A DNA stretch of 64,000 nt from Euborellia annulipes (taxonomy: Eukaryota; Arthropoda; Insecta; Dermaptera; Anisolabididae), in assembly GCA_023213315.1 (NCBI GenBank), contig JAKCPI010005085.1, forward strand, positions 1 to 64,000. Direction: 5' to 3'. Numbering within the stretch: the stretch's first letter is position 1; each line of letters opens with the position of its first letter. The notes beneath the pieces were generated by a model. The model was not told where the DNA came from. It ran no database searches and worked only from the letters and a program-made list of their open reading frames with translations. Shown piece after piece: positions 33,701 to 44,307 of this stretch. Made by a program: the position numbers and the translations under genes.

Positions 33701-33837
33701 CAGTTGGAGCCACAAGTGCCTGATGCTGTTCGTGAGTGGAACCTTGAGCTTAGTCAACTCAGACAACACGTCTGATGGCTAAGCATTTTGGTTGCCTAAC
33801 CTCAAGGCGAGCAAATCAGGCACTTGTGTATCGACTG
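33701..33837. mobile_element. TIR element Y, copy 2
   Basis: CAGTTGGAGCCACAAGTGCC on the left, CAGGCACTTGTGTATCGACTG on the right apart from two mismatches. TA on both sides (33699-33700, 33838-33839). Also carries GGAACCTTGAGCTTAG and CATTTTGGTTGCC as in other copies. Confidence 0.75.
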
Positions 33838-33839
33838 TA

Positions 33840-35058
33840 CTACTAAATTTTCCGACTTCTAATGAATTAGACATATATTTCGAAACATATTCATCGAATT
33901 TTATATATGATCCTTCTACTTTAGATTTTTTTCTAGAGGTATAGTTGAAAAACTCGGTCAAAGTTAATGCAATGGCTCCTTTTTTTTTTTCTTTTTGAAA
34001 AATGCTCTAAAATATGATAATAATATTAATAAATTCGCGTCCTGATTCTGTCATCTTACCATGTTTATAATTTTAAAATAAGATTTTGACAAAGACATCT
34101 TTCCTTCTTCTTCCTCCCTCTTTAGCTTTTATCCTTTTTTTTTTATCGGTGATTGACTGAAATCGCATTTCTTTTTCCATGTCACAAAACTCTATAGATA
34201 AAATAACATTGTAATCTCCAATATATGTAAGAGAGATTCCCTTGGGAATTATTCAGTCCCCTTATGTTTTTATCATATTTTCTTTTTTTTTTTACAAGAG
34301 AGACTATATATACAGTGTGTTCTCTTGAATTTATATATACATATATACATACATACTTTTAGAAAGACTTTTTATTCACAAAACGAAAACATTTCATCCA
34401 TCTACATAGCGATACTATCTTTAAGATATAATTTATTATTTCTTTTTAAATTAAGTTTCTTTTTTTTTAACTATCAAACCATATGATGATCGGTATTATT
34501 ATATTGTAATAAATTTAATTTTGGGTACTTCTTTTTCACAAATGAAAAAAATTTTTTGCTGTGATTATTACAGAAATTAAAATAGTTTGGTACCGGGAAG
34601 ATAGACAACCCATCTAACTCATTAATATAGTTTTTAATTTACAACTCTTGATTTTATATTTCCATAGGAATAAAATACTCTTCCTTTCTGCCTCTAAAAT
34701 ATTTTGAATTATTTATTTCGATGATCTATTAACCAGCCAGAAAATTAATGGATAAATAATGCTATTCCCAACAACATTACTATTTCGTAAAAAATTTATA
34801 TATTTCGTAAAAATTTATTTATTGATGAAATTAATATTTGATTTGGAGATTTCAGACCATCAAATTAATCAAAATTAATTTATATTTCAATAATAAATTT
34901 TTGATTTTATTCAAGAATAGAAAAAGGATATTTTTTAAATAAAGAAACGATAAAAGAAAGAAATACCAACTTATTCTTAAAACTTTTGCTATTTTTTAAC
35001 AAAACATTACCCCCTCCACCCCTTCCCTCAATATTTTATAACAAATTTTCTATAAAAT
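33840..35058. other. Intron, nothing clear
   Basis: Contains a CCGGGAAGATAGACAACC word near 34593 related to the CCTGGAA-type element. No exon. Confidence 0.4.
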
Positions 35059-35131
35059 TTTAAAAAGAAACTAATAATATTTTTTCTTTGTTACAGGTGA
35101 GCATCAAAGACATTTTGTTGTCATCGAGTTT
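35059..35131 (+). other. Recursive splice site (ratchet point) 1 with RS-exon
   Basis: A branch-point-like CTAATAAT (35071-35078) and the tract TTTTTCTTTGTTACAG end at 35096. GTGAGC starts at 35097 with no gap, so a zero-length exon would rebuild a donor (CAAG|GTGAGC) after the first step. A second, stronger donor GTAAGTAAA begins at 35132, which makes 35097-35131 a possible 35-nt recursive-splicing exon. Read from exon 1 (phase 1), these 35 nt are open and give GEHQRHFVVIEF, leaving phase 0, so an optional coding microexon is the alternative. The site sits 22.3 kb downstream of the exon-1 donor. Assignment rests on sequence only. Confidence 0.55.
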
Positions 35132-35198
35132 GTAAGTAAATTTAGCCTATATGAATAATCTATAGTAAATTTTTTTTTAATTAAACTAATTATTGGAT

Positions 35199-35431
35199 TC
35201 AAAAATTCTTCGTTTTCCCGCTAGCCGCCATTTTTGTTTTGTTTTTTTTTCACTAAATTTTTTTGTTATCTCCAGAATTTGACTAATTATGGTGAAATTT
35301 GGCATGGTACTTACTGAAGGACTAGTACCATGCCAAATTTCAACCATTTCAAACCATTCTGGAGATAACAAAAATTTAGTGAACAAAACAAAAACCAAAT
35401 GGCGGCTAACGAAAAAACGAAGATTTTTGGA
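35199..35431. mobile_element. Fold-back miniature element near ratchet point 1
   Basis: Two inverted arms of about 110 bp (GTTATCTCCAGAAT against ATTCTGGAGATAAC; GAAATTTGGCATGGTAC against GTACCATGCCAAATTTC; TAGCCGCCA against TGGCGGCTA) meet at a loop of about 11 nt. The left arm starts 67 bp after the RS-exon donor. Confidence 0.7.
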
Positions 35432-36643
35432 CTTATGCTACAAGGAACTTTTTTCTTTATTTGAATATAAGAAAACCACTCCAGAAATTTGGCAGCCTAT
35501 TTTAGAAACACCCTGTTTATATTTAATTAATATACCAATCGGTAGACATTCAACACTCTGATTCTCTTGGACCACCCATCCGAGATTCCGCGATTTATTC
35601 TTGACTTATACCAAATATTTATCAATATTGACAATATCAATTACTTTAACTTCTCTGACTATAGAGAGTGTCTTTAAATTTTAATTCGTTGTCATGAAGA
35701 TAAATAAGATCTCTACTAAATATTTATGCCAGAATCTTAAATACCTTTCAACCAAATTTATTCCACATGTTCTTTAGAAAGAGACAATTGGTTATATTTA
35801 ATTTCATAAAGTCGCTCTTTTAAAATTTCAAGAAATTATACATTTATGTTATGTTTCTGTAATTATCTAAATAATGCAAATGACATTGTCATATGATGAC
35901 CACTCACAATATTTTTCATTCTTGGCATGGATATGAGGGGGGAATTAAACCAAAATGGTATTAAATTTCATTCAACAAGTGTGCTGTGTGTGTGTATGTA
36001 TGTGGTTGGTATTCGCCAACAAGACAATTTCATTTGCACATTTCATCAAAAGGGGGAGAAAACCATTAAAAACATGTTCTCATATATGTAATCGCGTATG
36101 TATTGTAACCTCAAATCGATTTCAACTAAAAGTTATCACAGCAATAGAATTGCAATTATCAAGAGAGAGAAAGGGAGGATCGAAAAAGATCAAAATTATT
36201 ATAGATAATTTCCAATCTTAAAGTTTGTAATTCCCTATACAGCCATAACGATATTAACTCTTTTCTCTTTTTTTTTAATCTTAAAATATTTTTACAAAAC
36301 ATTTTTCTAAGAAAAATAATTATATTCATAACACAAAAGGATCAAAAACATTTTATTAAAGTAGCTACTTTTTTTATTAATGTATAAGCTTTTTCTGTAA
36401 AAGATGCCTTCATTATGTAGCACTACTATATTTAATTAGTTTGAGCTTATTTTATTTATTTTTTTTCATTTGGAGTTCAAATAACCAACGCTCTAATTAT
36501 AGTCAGAGTTGTGCACGAACTACTGTCTGTAATGATTTAGTATGAGTAAATTAATTTAACTAAATCTTTAATCAAACTAATTTAATTTACTCAAAAATCT
36601 GATTTAATTAAATTAAATATTTGAATAAAATCAGATTAAACTA
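35432..36643. other. Intron, nothing clear
   Basis: Short GT-repeat near 35980. No exon. Confidence 0.4.
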
Positions 36644-36745
36644 AATTTTTTTTAAAAGGCTTTACCGGCATCTGAGGCCATTTAGACCCAGCACCTATTT
36701 ATTTCGATTGATTGGTATCCATATTCAAATTAAATAAATTTCACT
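36644..36745 (-). mobile_element. SINE-B body fragment
   Basis: GGCATCTGAGGCCATTTAGA, CACCTATTTATTTCGATTGA, TTGGTATCC. Confidence 0.55.
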
Positions 36746-37089
36746 CCTCGGATGGCTTCTGAACACTTATTCTTTGTCGTCAGAAATACTCTACCTCTGA
36801 ATTAAAATAAGTTTTGGACGATCCTCTCTCCATTATTCTCTTCTAAACGAATATATTTTTAAAGATTTTTTTAATAATTTTTTATAACGATCAACCAATG
36901 AAGTCAGTTGCTGTTTACTTATACAACAGGAATATGAGCAGAAAGGTTGTAGCCAGAAGGTGGATATGGGAGTCCAAATCCTCTCTGAATCTTCAAAAAA
37001 TAATTAATAAAAATATAGATAAATTTAAAGGAGCAGGAGTAGCCAATAAAAGCTTCCAATTTTTGACAAATTATTGAGTTCAATTATTA
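36746..37089. other. Intron, nothing clear
   Basis: No feature seen. Confidence 0.4.
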
Positions 37090-37330
37090 TGGGAGTTTTT
37101 AATTATAGACCACATTTTGTTATTAATTATTTATTAAAAATATAAATACTGTACAACGTTTCTACTGCTTATTCTGCAGTAGTTTTCAAATACTGTGCAC
37201 TTGCTCCCATTCAAGTTAACTAACCTCTAAGGGACACCTACATGAAGTTATTGAAATTATTAACTTGATGTAGGTGTCCCTTAGAGGTTAGTTTCCTTGA
37301 ATGGGAGCAAGTGCACAGAATCACTATCAA
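37090..37330. mobile_element. Fold-back repeat with long near-perfect hairpin
   Basis: 37193-37318 folds into arms of about 50 bp (CTGTGCACTTGCTCCCATTC with its complement; CCTCTAAGGGACACCTACAT with its complement). Upstream, TTAATTATAGACCACATTTT, TACAACGTTTCTACTG and CTGCAGTAGTTTTCAAA match the repeat at 43437-43640. Confidence 0.65.
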
Positions 37331-37873
37331 GTGCACGTGCCAATAATTTGTTAAAAATCGGAAGATTTTATTTTTGGCTTCTGTTCCTTTTCCTGTTGTT
37401 CGTTTAAATTTCTCTCCATATTACGAGTATAATTTATATTTTGCAGTTTTTACAAAAAGTTTGGACTTCCATTTTCCCCCCTCTGACTACGCCCCTGCTT
37501 ATTATATTATTTTCAGCGAATGTTTAGATTCATAAATATAGTTTTTTTGAAAATCATTTCATTAAACTCTTCCCAAGTTTATTCATTTGGCATGTTCCTT
37601 TCTTAGATATATTTTTCATCTAATCTTCAAGTCTTTTGGCCAAAGCAAAATATTTTTTTTTCTCTCAGTTTTATTATAAATATTTCAATGCCAATATAAT
37701 AGCATTATTCTCAATACAAGCAAAGAAAAAATAAAACGGAGTAATACACAAAAAAATATTTTCCTTTAGCCCAAAGTCCTGAAGAATATTGATTTTCTTA
37801 CTGTCTTCAAACAATATTTCTTCCAATTATTATTATTATACTTATGATTTCTGAGACACTTTTGATCTTAATT
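37331..37873. other. Intron, nothing clear
   Basis: No exon or nameable repeat. Confidence 0.4.
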
Positions 37874-38541
37874 TTTTACTTTCTCTTACCTATGTATATA
37901 TGTAATATATATATAGAGAGAGAAAGTATTGGATTCATGTCAAAAATTCGATGTCGAGATTTTGATGGATCTTCACGTTTTGAGGTCCCCTGAATCCAAA
38001 AAAGTGGTTTTCGCGACATGGTCTGTCTGTGGGGGGTGTGTGGGTGTGTGTTCAATTTTAAGCATGAAGGAATTGAGCTACGAGGTTGAAATTTTATATT
38101 TAAGTTAAACACCCCCGGGACCGGAAAAATAAGCTTTTAATCAAAATCGGCCAAAGAGTACTAGTACTTTACTGATGTACTTTTTCAGTTTTTTTCGATT
38201 TTCTCAAAATTTGCTCCAACGATTTTTTTTAAATTCAAAAATCAATTATTTTTTAGATGCTCTTTCAAATGTATATTCTCATTTTGCGATTGAAATCTTC
38301 TGAAGACCACTTTACTCTTGTATTTCATAGGGAAGGATAGGAGAAATGGTTGCCATGGTAACAAAATATAAATATTTTCCCATACTTATAAATTTTACAT
38401 CTGAATTCCAATGTTCCTTACTGTCGGGAACTAAATATATGTCGATACAAAAAATCTGGTGTGACAAGCACAGAACACAACTTTCGATTACCGAAGGTAA
38501 GAGAAAGTTGTGTGCTGTGCGCCAGTCACACCAGATTTTTT
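37874..38541 (+). mobile_element. DH element, full length (reference copy)
   Basis: The 5' end is TTTTTACTTTCTCTTACC, then a TA-repeat and AGAGAGAAAGTATTGG, forming a hairpin. The body has CACGTTTTGAGGTCCCCTGA, GGTTTTCGCGACATGGTCTG, a GT-repeat, CAATTTTAAGCATGAAGG, GTACTAGTACTTTACTGATG and GGTTGCCATGGTAACA. The 3' end is a long stem-loop (38449-38541) with AATCTGGTGTGAC opposite GTCACACCAGATT. The phrase CTTTCTCTTACC at the 5' end returns inverted inside the 3' hairpin. It is noncoding, with no target duplication visible. Some body wording resembles animal Helitrons, but the ends do not fit one. Confidence 0.75.
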
Positions 38542-38667
38542 TATATCATCTGAAAATATCTATAAAAATTTTTAAACAATGAAATCTGAAATGAAATTTT
38601 CAATTATTTTCTTTCATTCCACCGATTATCTTTAAAAAGTCATAATTAATAAATAATTCTCTGAGTG

Positions 38668-39000
38668 TCGGTTGCTTCACTTCTAATTAACTAGCGAACT
38701 TATCCGACCAATACCAAATCATCGATATGGTAATCAAGAACACGCTTAACCTTCGAGTTAAAAATAAGCTATAATTAGCTACTGATGTAAAAGAAAGGTT
38801 TTGTGAAGTTAGCAACTTATTAAAGTCATCATTTATAATATAAAACCTATTAAAAGCCTTTACACTTTGGGTCTTTGCTAACTAAATCCTACTTGGGCTC
38901 TTATTTAATCATATGAATAGCGTAACTAGAACTGAAAAAACTCGAAAGTCATAGTCAACTGCCTTATTCAAGAGATATCTAATTAATTAGATGTGAATGA
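38668..39000. mobile_element. TIR element X, copy 2
   Basis: Begins GGTTGCTTCACTTCTAATTA and ends AATTAATTAGATGTGAATGA. Shares AACTTATCCGACCAATA, ATCAAGAACACGCTTA and TAACTAGAACTGAAAA with copy 1 (18280-18915), without the SINE. Confidence 0.6.
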
Positions 39001-39743
39001 TTAAAATAAAGAAAAATTGATAAAATTTTCCTCAAGTAAATGTCAACATAAATATTTTAAATAAAGAAAGTATCTCATCTCAAATTTGAATATAAAAATA
39101 CTTCATAGAAAGAGACGTGATTTAATAATCAACAAGCGTTTTTATGCATCCGGTTATTAATAGAAATTAAATAAGTAGTTGTTGCTTGCTTTTTGTGATA
39201 CGGAAAAAACAGTATCATATGATCCTATTACCTGTACGGAGCCCCTCGGTCTCTGATATAATTGAAATTTATCATCACTTTTATAATAGCAAAAATAACG
39301 ACTAAATAATTAACTTTATGTGGCTAGTTTATAACCAACAAAATCTTTTATCTTATCTTATTATACTATTAATCGAGCAATGTAAATTTGTTTGTTTGTA
39401 AGCACATCACTTCTCGAAAACGGCTCTATTTTTTGAAAATTTTAAATATATACTATTTTTGGTACTAATATAATTTGCGTAAGGAAGGTTTCGTCTTTGG
39501 AAAACATCGAGTACTAGTGGATGTACTTTTTGAGTTTAAATTTTACTTATAAGGTTAGAGTTTCCAAAAATTTGCTTACGTAATATTTGAATGAGCCCAT
39601 TAAGTCTGATTTGATTTTTTTCTCAAAATTTTATAAAATAAAATTTCAAATTTTATTTTCTTCTCATTAATATAAAAACTATATATGAACTATGATATAT
39701 ATTTTTTATTATTGATACAATTTTTATTTTCACTATAATAAAT
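39001..39743. other. Intron, nothing clear
   Basis: No exon. Ends at the transposon that follows. Confidence 0.4.
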
Positions 39744-40118
39744 GAATCGTTTATTTCAGAAAGCACCTAAGTGCGTTTTTTTCAACTTTCGGAAAACTAA
39801 AAAAAACTGTTTTGCAGCTTAAGTATAGGTCTAGTCTACTTCAAATATTTTTTTATCAAATCATAAACATGCTATTGGGATAATCTATTTAAAAAATTAT
39901 TTTTTTTCCTTTAAGTTTTTGAGTAATTAATTTTTGAAAAAATTGCACTTAGGTGGTTTCTGAAATAAACGAGTGATTTTTTAAAAATTATTATTGAAAT
40001 TAAGTCAAACCATTAATTTTTACCTGTTTTGGTATCAAAGGTAAGTAATAGACACACTTAAGTATAAAAAAGAGTGTTTTTACTATGCCTAAATCGAAAA
40101 ATACAAGTAGACTACACG

Positions 40119-40268
40119 CTACAGTATGTCTATATACACAGCGTATATAGAGTCGTACTGCAGTCCTTTGAGCCTAGCATTCCGAATAATGTTCCGTTTG
40201 TATTTTTCTTCGTGCACAACACCACGCCTACGCTTGGGAATAGGTTCATCATCTGAACTATCCGACAT
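40119..40268 (-). pseudogene. Truncated transposon protein, N-terminal part
   Basis: An ATG at 40268 (minus) opens 49 codons to a TAG at 40119-40121. The product starts MSDSSDDEPIPKRRRG, an acidic then basic run like a nuclear-localisation signal, followed by EEKYKRNIIRNARLKGLQY. The KYKRN-RNARLKG-Y pattern is one I know from the N-terminus of uncharacterised proteins of arthropod transposons, where a cysteine-rich segment usually follows. Here the frame turns into unrelated codons (SIYAVYIDIL) and stops, which fits an internal deletion. It lies inside perfect inverted ends, which supports transposon origin rather than a host gene. Confidence 0.5.
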
Positions 40269-40935
40269 GGCTTAAGAACTATATAATGTTATATTGTATT
40301 TACATGGTTTTATATTGTATTTATATTGTTTTGTAAAATGTTATATATTGTATATTATGGGGATGGCCTTTGGCACCCGGCTTAATAAAAAAAAATAGCT
40401 TTTATGGTCAAGTAGCTAGGCGTTACATAAATAGGGCTATTTTTCGATATTTTTTTGCCTAAAAAATGAGGTTTTTCGAGAAAAAAACTAATTTTCGAGT
40501 TAATAACTCGGGATTTTTTATTTATTCTATTAGAGGATTTGTTTCTGCACCAAATGACATCTCATTTAGTCTGATCGGATTAGCCGTTCGGAATCTACAG
40601 GGGTTTAAACTTTCAAATTAGAATTTACCGCAGCGCGGTAAAATAAAATGATAGGAAAAAAATAAATGGTGAAATCTTTAGCTGAAAACTCATTCTTTCT
40701 AACCGTATATTCTCCATAATTATACCTCTTAAGACAGAGGAGTTATTCAAGTCGATAAAATTTTTCGTGCATGCCCCTCTAACTTGTCTCTATAGACACA
40801 TGATTTGTAAGACGTTGTCACGTCAAAAAAAAAAACTATATAATGTAATAATAAACAACAAAATAACACCTAATTTTCATCGAAAACTCACGAAAACTAA
40901 CTACTCAGTGTTAGGTAACCTTTGAATCAAACCAC

Positions 40936-41079
40936 CGAGTCACAAAACACGTGATGTCTACAGGGCACGAGTGAAATTTACTGCAGAAAGAACCTAAGCG
41001 ACGGCTGCGAGTCACAAAACACGTGATGTCTACAGGGCATGAGTGAAATTTACCGCAGAAAGAACCTAAGCGACGGCGC
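40936..41079. repeat. Two tandem 72-bp repeats
   Basis: Units 40936-41007 and 41008-41079 are nearly identical (CGAGTCACAAAACACGTGAT ... GAAAGAACCTAAGCGACGGC). Each contains GCAGAAAGAACCTAAG, a near-copy of the transposon end. Confidence 0.8.
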
Positions 41080-41255
41080 TTGGGTTCTTTCTGAAATAAA
41101 CGGATTATTTTCAAGGCTGCCAAATAGCATTGCTGATGAGGAACATTGGTTATTTCGGCACTAAAAGATGTATTTACCTTTAAATTGTACATTAGCACCA
41201 AAAACACATTTTTCCGAAATTTTGTCCCTTAGGTGCTTTCTGAAATAAACGATTC

Positions 41256-42403
41256 AAATAAAATAACGAATTTTATTTTATTTATGCAATGTACACAACA
41301 TTTCGATTACTACCTCTGAAGTTGTCATTAGAACATTTTCTATAGGTCTATTTGATGAAAACCTAATGAAGATTGGAGAAATAACACTCTAAAATAATAT
41401 ATGATAAAAAAAAACTTTCATTATTTTATTAACTTACTATTATAATGATTTGATAATTAGTGCTTTCATTGGGTGTCACTCAATTAAAATACAGTAGTAG
41501 ATTAATAAGAAATGATTGAACAAGTGGAAAAGCCACCGTTCAAATGTAGACTCACCACTTTTCTATTTCGTAATTCAATTACCAAAATAACCCTTTAAAA
41601 TAACTATTTTTTTTAATTTTTTAATTGAAATTGAAATTTCTTGATTATAAAGAATGAATAAATAAATTATTTTTCATTCTTATTATAATTTTTTATTTTT
41701 TTTTACTCGTTGCTGTTTATTTTGTGGCCAACTTGTAAATATTCCATTAAATATCGAATTTGCATATTTCACGTTTTTTTTTTGGATACAAGCCAAACGT
41801 TAAAACATTTAATGAATTCTAAAGCATGAAAATGTTAAAAAAAAAAATAATTTTAATTTTTAGAGAACAAATACTCTAATTATTCAATTTTAAAGAGATG
41901 GCAATCTTAATTTAAAATTAAGAAATGGAAATTAAAGCTGAGAAATAAGACATGATATGAATATCACTTATTACTTAGCTTTTTTTTTTGCTACTACTTA
42001 TTTCTAAAAACCTAATCACCAGTATGACTTCAAATTTCTAATAACTTCCTGTCCTTTCATTAAAGTTACTTCAAAAATTGATCCTAACAGAATTTTGACC
42101 CAATCAATTTATTATTTGAAATTTCTACCGGAATCCCCGTTTATTTACCCGAGGTGCTTTTGTGCACGCAGAGACACCACCTCTGGCTGTAGCCATCTAT
42201 CGGCACCTCGGGAAGTTACATTATTTCCTATATCTCTAACTCTAATTCCTGTATTTCTAACTCTTCTTTCTAGTTCATTTCTAGCTAATGAACTGATCCT
42301 TATTGATAGTTCTACCATGTTTCTTTTAACCAACCTCCTCTATGCTAGGGAACCTGGGGTACTTCACAGCACCGGCGAGTAGCCTACTCCTTTCAAAGTT
42401 ACC
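41256..42403. other. Intron, nothing clear
   Basis: Around 42120-42380 composition is less AT-rich and both strands stay open for 60-95 codons, but no family is recognised and no splice sites frame it. Confidence 0.4.
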
Positions 42404-42600
42404 ATCAAGAGAAAAGATATTGGACAACCCCTCATGTCTACCTGAATTTAGAGCCTTTTGAGGTATGTATACAGGGCCGTAACTAGGCAGATGCACGGTG
42501 CACCTGTTGCATCTGCCTAGTTACGGCCCTGTATACATACCTCAAAAGGCTCTAAATTCAGGTAGACGTGAGGGGGTTGTCCAATATCTTTTCTCTTGAT
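42404..42600. mobile_element. Near-perfect fold-back element
   Basis: Arms of 92 and 93 bp (42404-42495, 42508-42600) differ by one base and one indel, with a 12-nt loop CGGTGCACCTGT. The innermost part, GGGCCGTAACTAGGCAGATG, resembles the GGGCGTAGCCAG hAT-like end at 25120. Confidence 0.75.
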
Positions 42601-43436
42601 AGTACATAACTGTTACATATATTTCCTGCACTGTTAATAATTCAAATAAGTGTTCTTAGTATTTTAAATACACCCAAATCTATGAGATAGGCACTATCAA
42701 TCAGGAATGCTTGATTTCGATCGATTTAAAATGTGAATGAATCCTTTTCCAGCAATTAATTTTTTTTTTGTTACATAAAATTTTCTCAACTTTTAAATTA
42801 AGGAAAATTTTGATCTAATTTAGTTCAATATTATTCATCATAAAGATGAGGGAGAGATAAGATCAAAGGGAATGAGATGGCGAAAATTTTTCCATTACAC
42901 AGTGAAAGAGAAAAACCTTGGTTACTTCGTTTCAGACATTTTGTTTTTGTACAGTACAAAGGACGAAATTTCGTAAGAAGAAACCTTGAGTTATCATCAT
43001 CATAACATGATTAAGAGACGGAAATCAAAGAATTCCACCTGGAACTTATATTCAGTTTGCATCTTTCAGAGTTATAATAAAACAATTTAATTATTATAAT
43101 AATGTAACGAGGATTATTTATATAGGCCGTACCTTTATTTATTACATTCATATTTAAAATTTGCTACTTAAAATAGAATTCTCGCCAAATATTTGGAATT
43201 TAAAAAGTTAATCCGTTAATCACAGCTTATCATTTTGCAAATACACAAAGACAGCCAAACTCTAGACGTAGTCTTTCAAATTATTTGAGTAGATACAAAG
43301 TTGTAGATGGTGCTTTTGAAAATTTATGTAAAAATAACAAGCAGCAAGAGAAGAGAACATTTTATTATTTTGGGGAGTGATGTGCCATCACACCCGTTCG
43401 ACGTTTAATATAAACAATGATTACACTTATATTATA
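42601..43436. other. Intron, nothing clear
   Basis: No exon or repeat recognised. Confidence 0.4.
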
Positions 43437-43640
43437 GGAATTTTTAATTATAGACTACATTTTGTATTCATTATTTATTAAACTGTATGACGTTTCGACT
43501 GGTTACTCTGCAATCGTTAGTTCACTTGAATCGGACAAGTGCACAGAATTTGAAAACGACTGCAGAATAATCAGTCGAAACGTTGTACACTATATTTTTA
43601 ATAAATAATTAATACAAAATGTGGTCTATAATTAAAAAGT
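43437..43640. mobile_element. Inverted repeat, same family as 37090
   Basis: The left arm TTAATTATAGACTACATTTT... and right arm ...AAAATGTGGTCTATAATTAA are inverted, with GACGTTTCGACTG and CAGTCGAAACGTTG near the middle. The CGAAACGTT words are Penelope-like, but no CTGANGA core precedes them. Confidence 0.6.
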
Positions 43641-44114
43641 CATATAATAATAATAATACAAACCACAAAAGCTTTAATAAACACATTAATGATTACACTC
43701 CCAAGAAATTGTCCTGAAGAAATTCGCGACCGAAAAGTCGGTGGATTTGTGGGAGGAGAGATGACTAAATTTTTTTTTTTTGCTTCAGCAGGGAAAATTG
43801 TTGACGTTTCAGAAATAAATCATACCTCTACTAATATTTCACTAATAGCAAAATTATAATTAAAATTGCATCTTCCTGAAATCTTGAGACGCCCAAATTC
43901 TTCTCGAGTAGTTTTTTTTTTCTTTTTCAAATACCTCTTATTATTTTTGTAATTTTTCATTTTTTTTTTAAATGTCTTCTGTGTCTTCAACATCTGTTTC
44001 TTCAACATTTTCACTATTTTAAACAATTATTTTCGATTTTAGTAGTGACTACACATTTCCTTTGATGAAACGTCGTTCAAAAAGGTTTTCGAATTAAAAC
44101 AGCCATCATTTTGT
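43641..44114. other. Intron, nothing clear
   Basis: T- and A-runs; no exon. Confidence 0.4.
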
Positions 44115-44307
44115 AGAGTCGGCGCAGTTTGCTCGAGAGTGGAGCCTTGTCCCTATTAAACCAAACAAAAATATTCATCTTTTTTTAATGTATCTGAAGT
44201 GAATGAAAAAACTCTTCTTTTTTTTAAAGACAAAGCACTCCGATTACGTCTAAGCATTTTGGTTGTCTACCACTCTCGAGCACATCAGGCCTTTGTGGTG
44301 CCGACTG
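44115..44307. mobile_element. TIR element Y, copy 3
   Basis: GAGTCGGCGCAGTTTGCTCG at the left (initial CA lost) and ...GGTGCCGACTG at the right. Inner words CTCGAGAGTGGAGCCTTG and CCACTCTCGAGCACATCAGG. Confidence 0.65.

Larger units (their letters stand above)
39744..41255. mobile_element. DNA transposon with perfect 28-bp inverted ends
   Basis: 39744-39771 and 41228-41255 are perfect inverted copies, starting GAATCGTTTATTTCAG and continuing AAAGCACCTAAG. AAAT flanks both sides and may be the target duplication. Shorter inverted copies of the end occur inside at about 39945-39975 and 41085-41105. The inside keeps a protein start (40119-40268, minus) and a 72-bp tandem duplication, so this is an internally deleted relative of a coding transposon. 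I cannot fix the superfamily. Confidence 0.7.

Noticed and set aside
40025..40048. Donor-like CAAAG|GTAAGTAA
   Set aside because: A good 5' splice word but inside the transposon at 39744-41255 and with no acceptor or exon before it.
42095..42382. 95-codon plus-strand and 62-codon minus-strand frames
   Set aside because: Mixed composition keeps both strands open, but neither resembles a known protein and no exon borders fit. Could be old transposon sequence.
43490..43590. Hammerhead suggested by CAGTCGAAACGTTG
   Set aside because: The CTGANGA half is missing; CTGCAGA does not fit and the stem would be built from the wrong segments.
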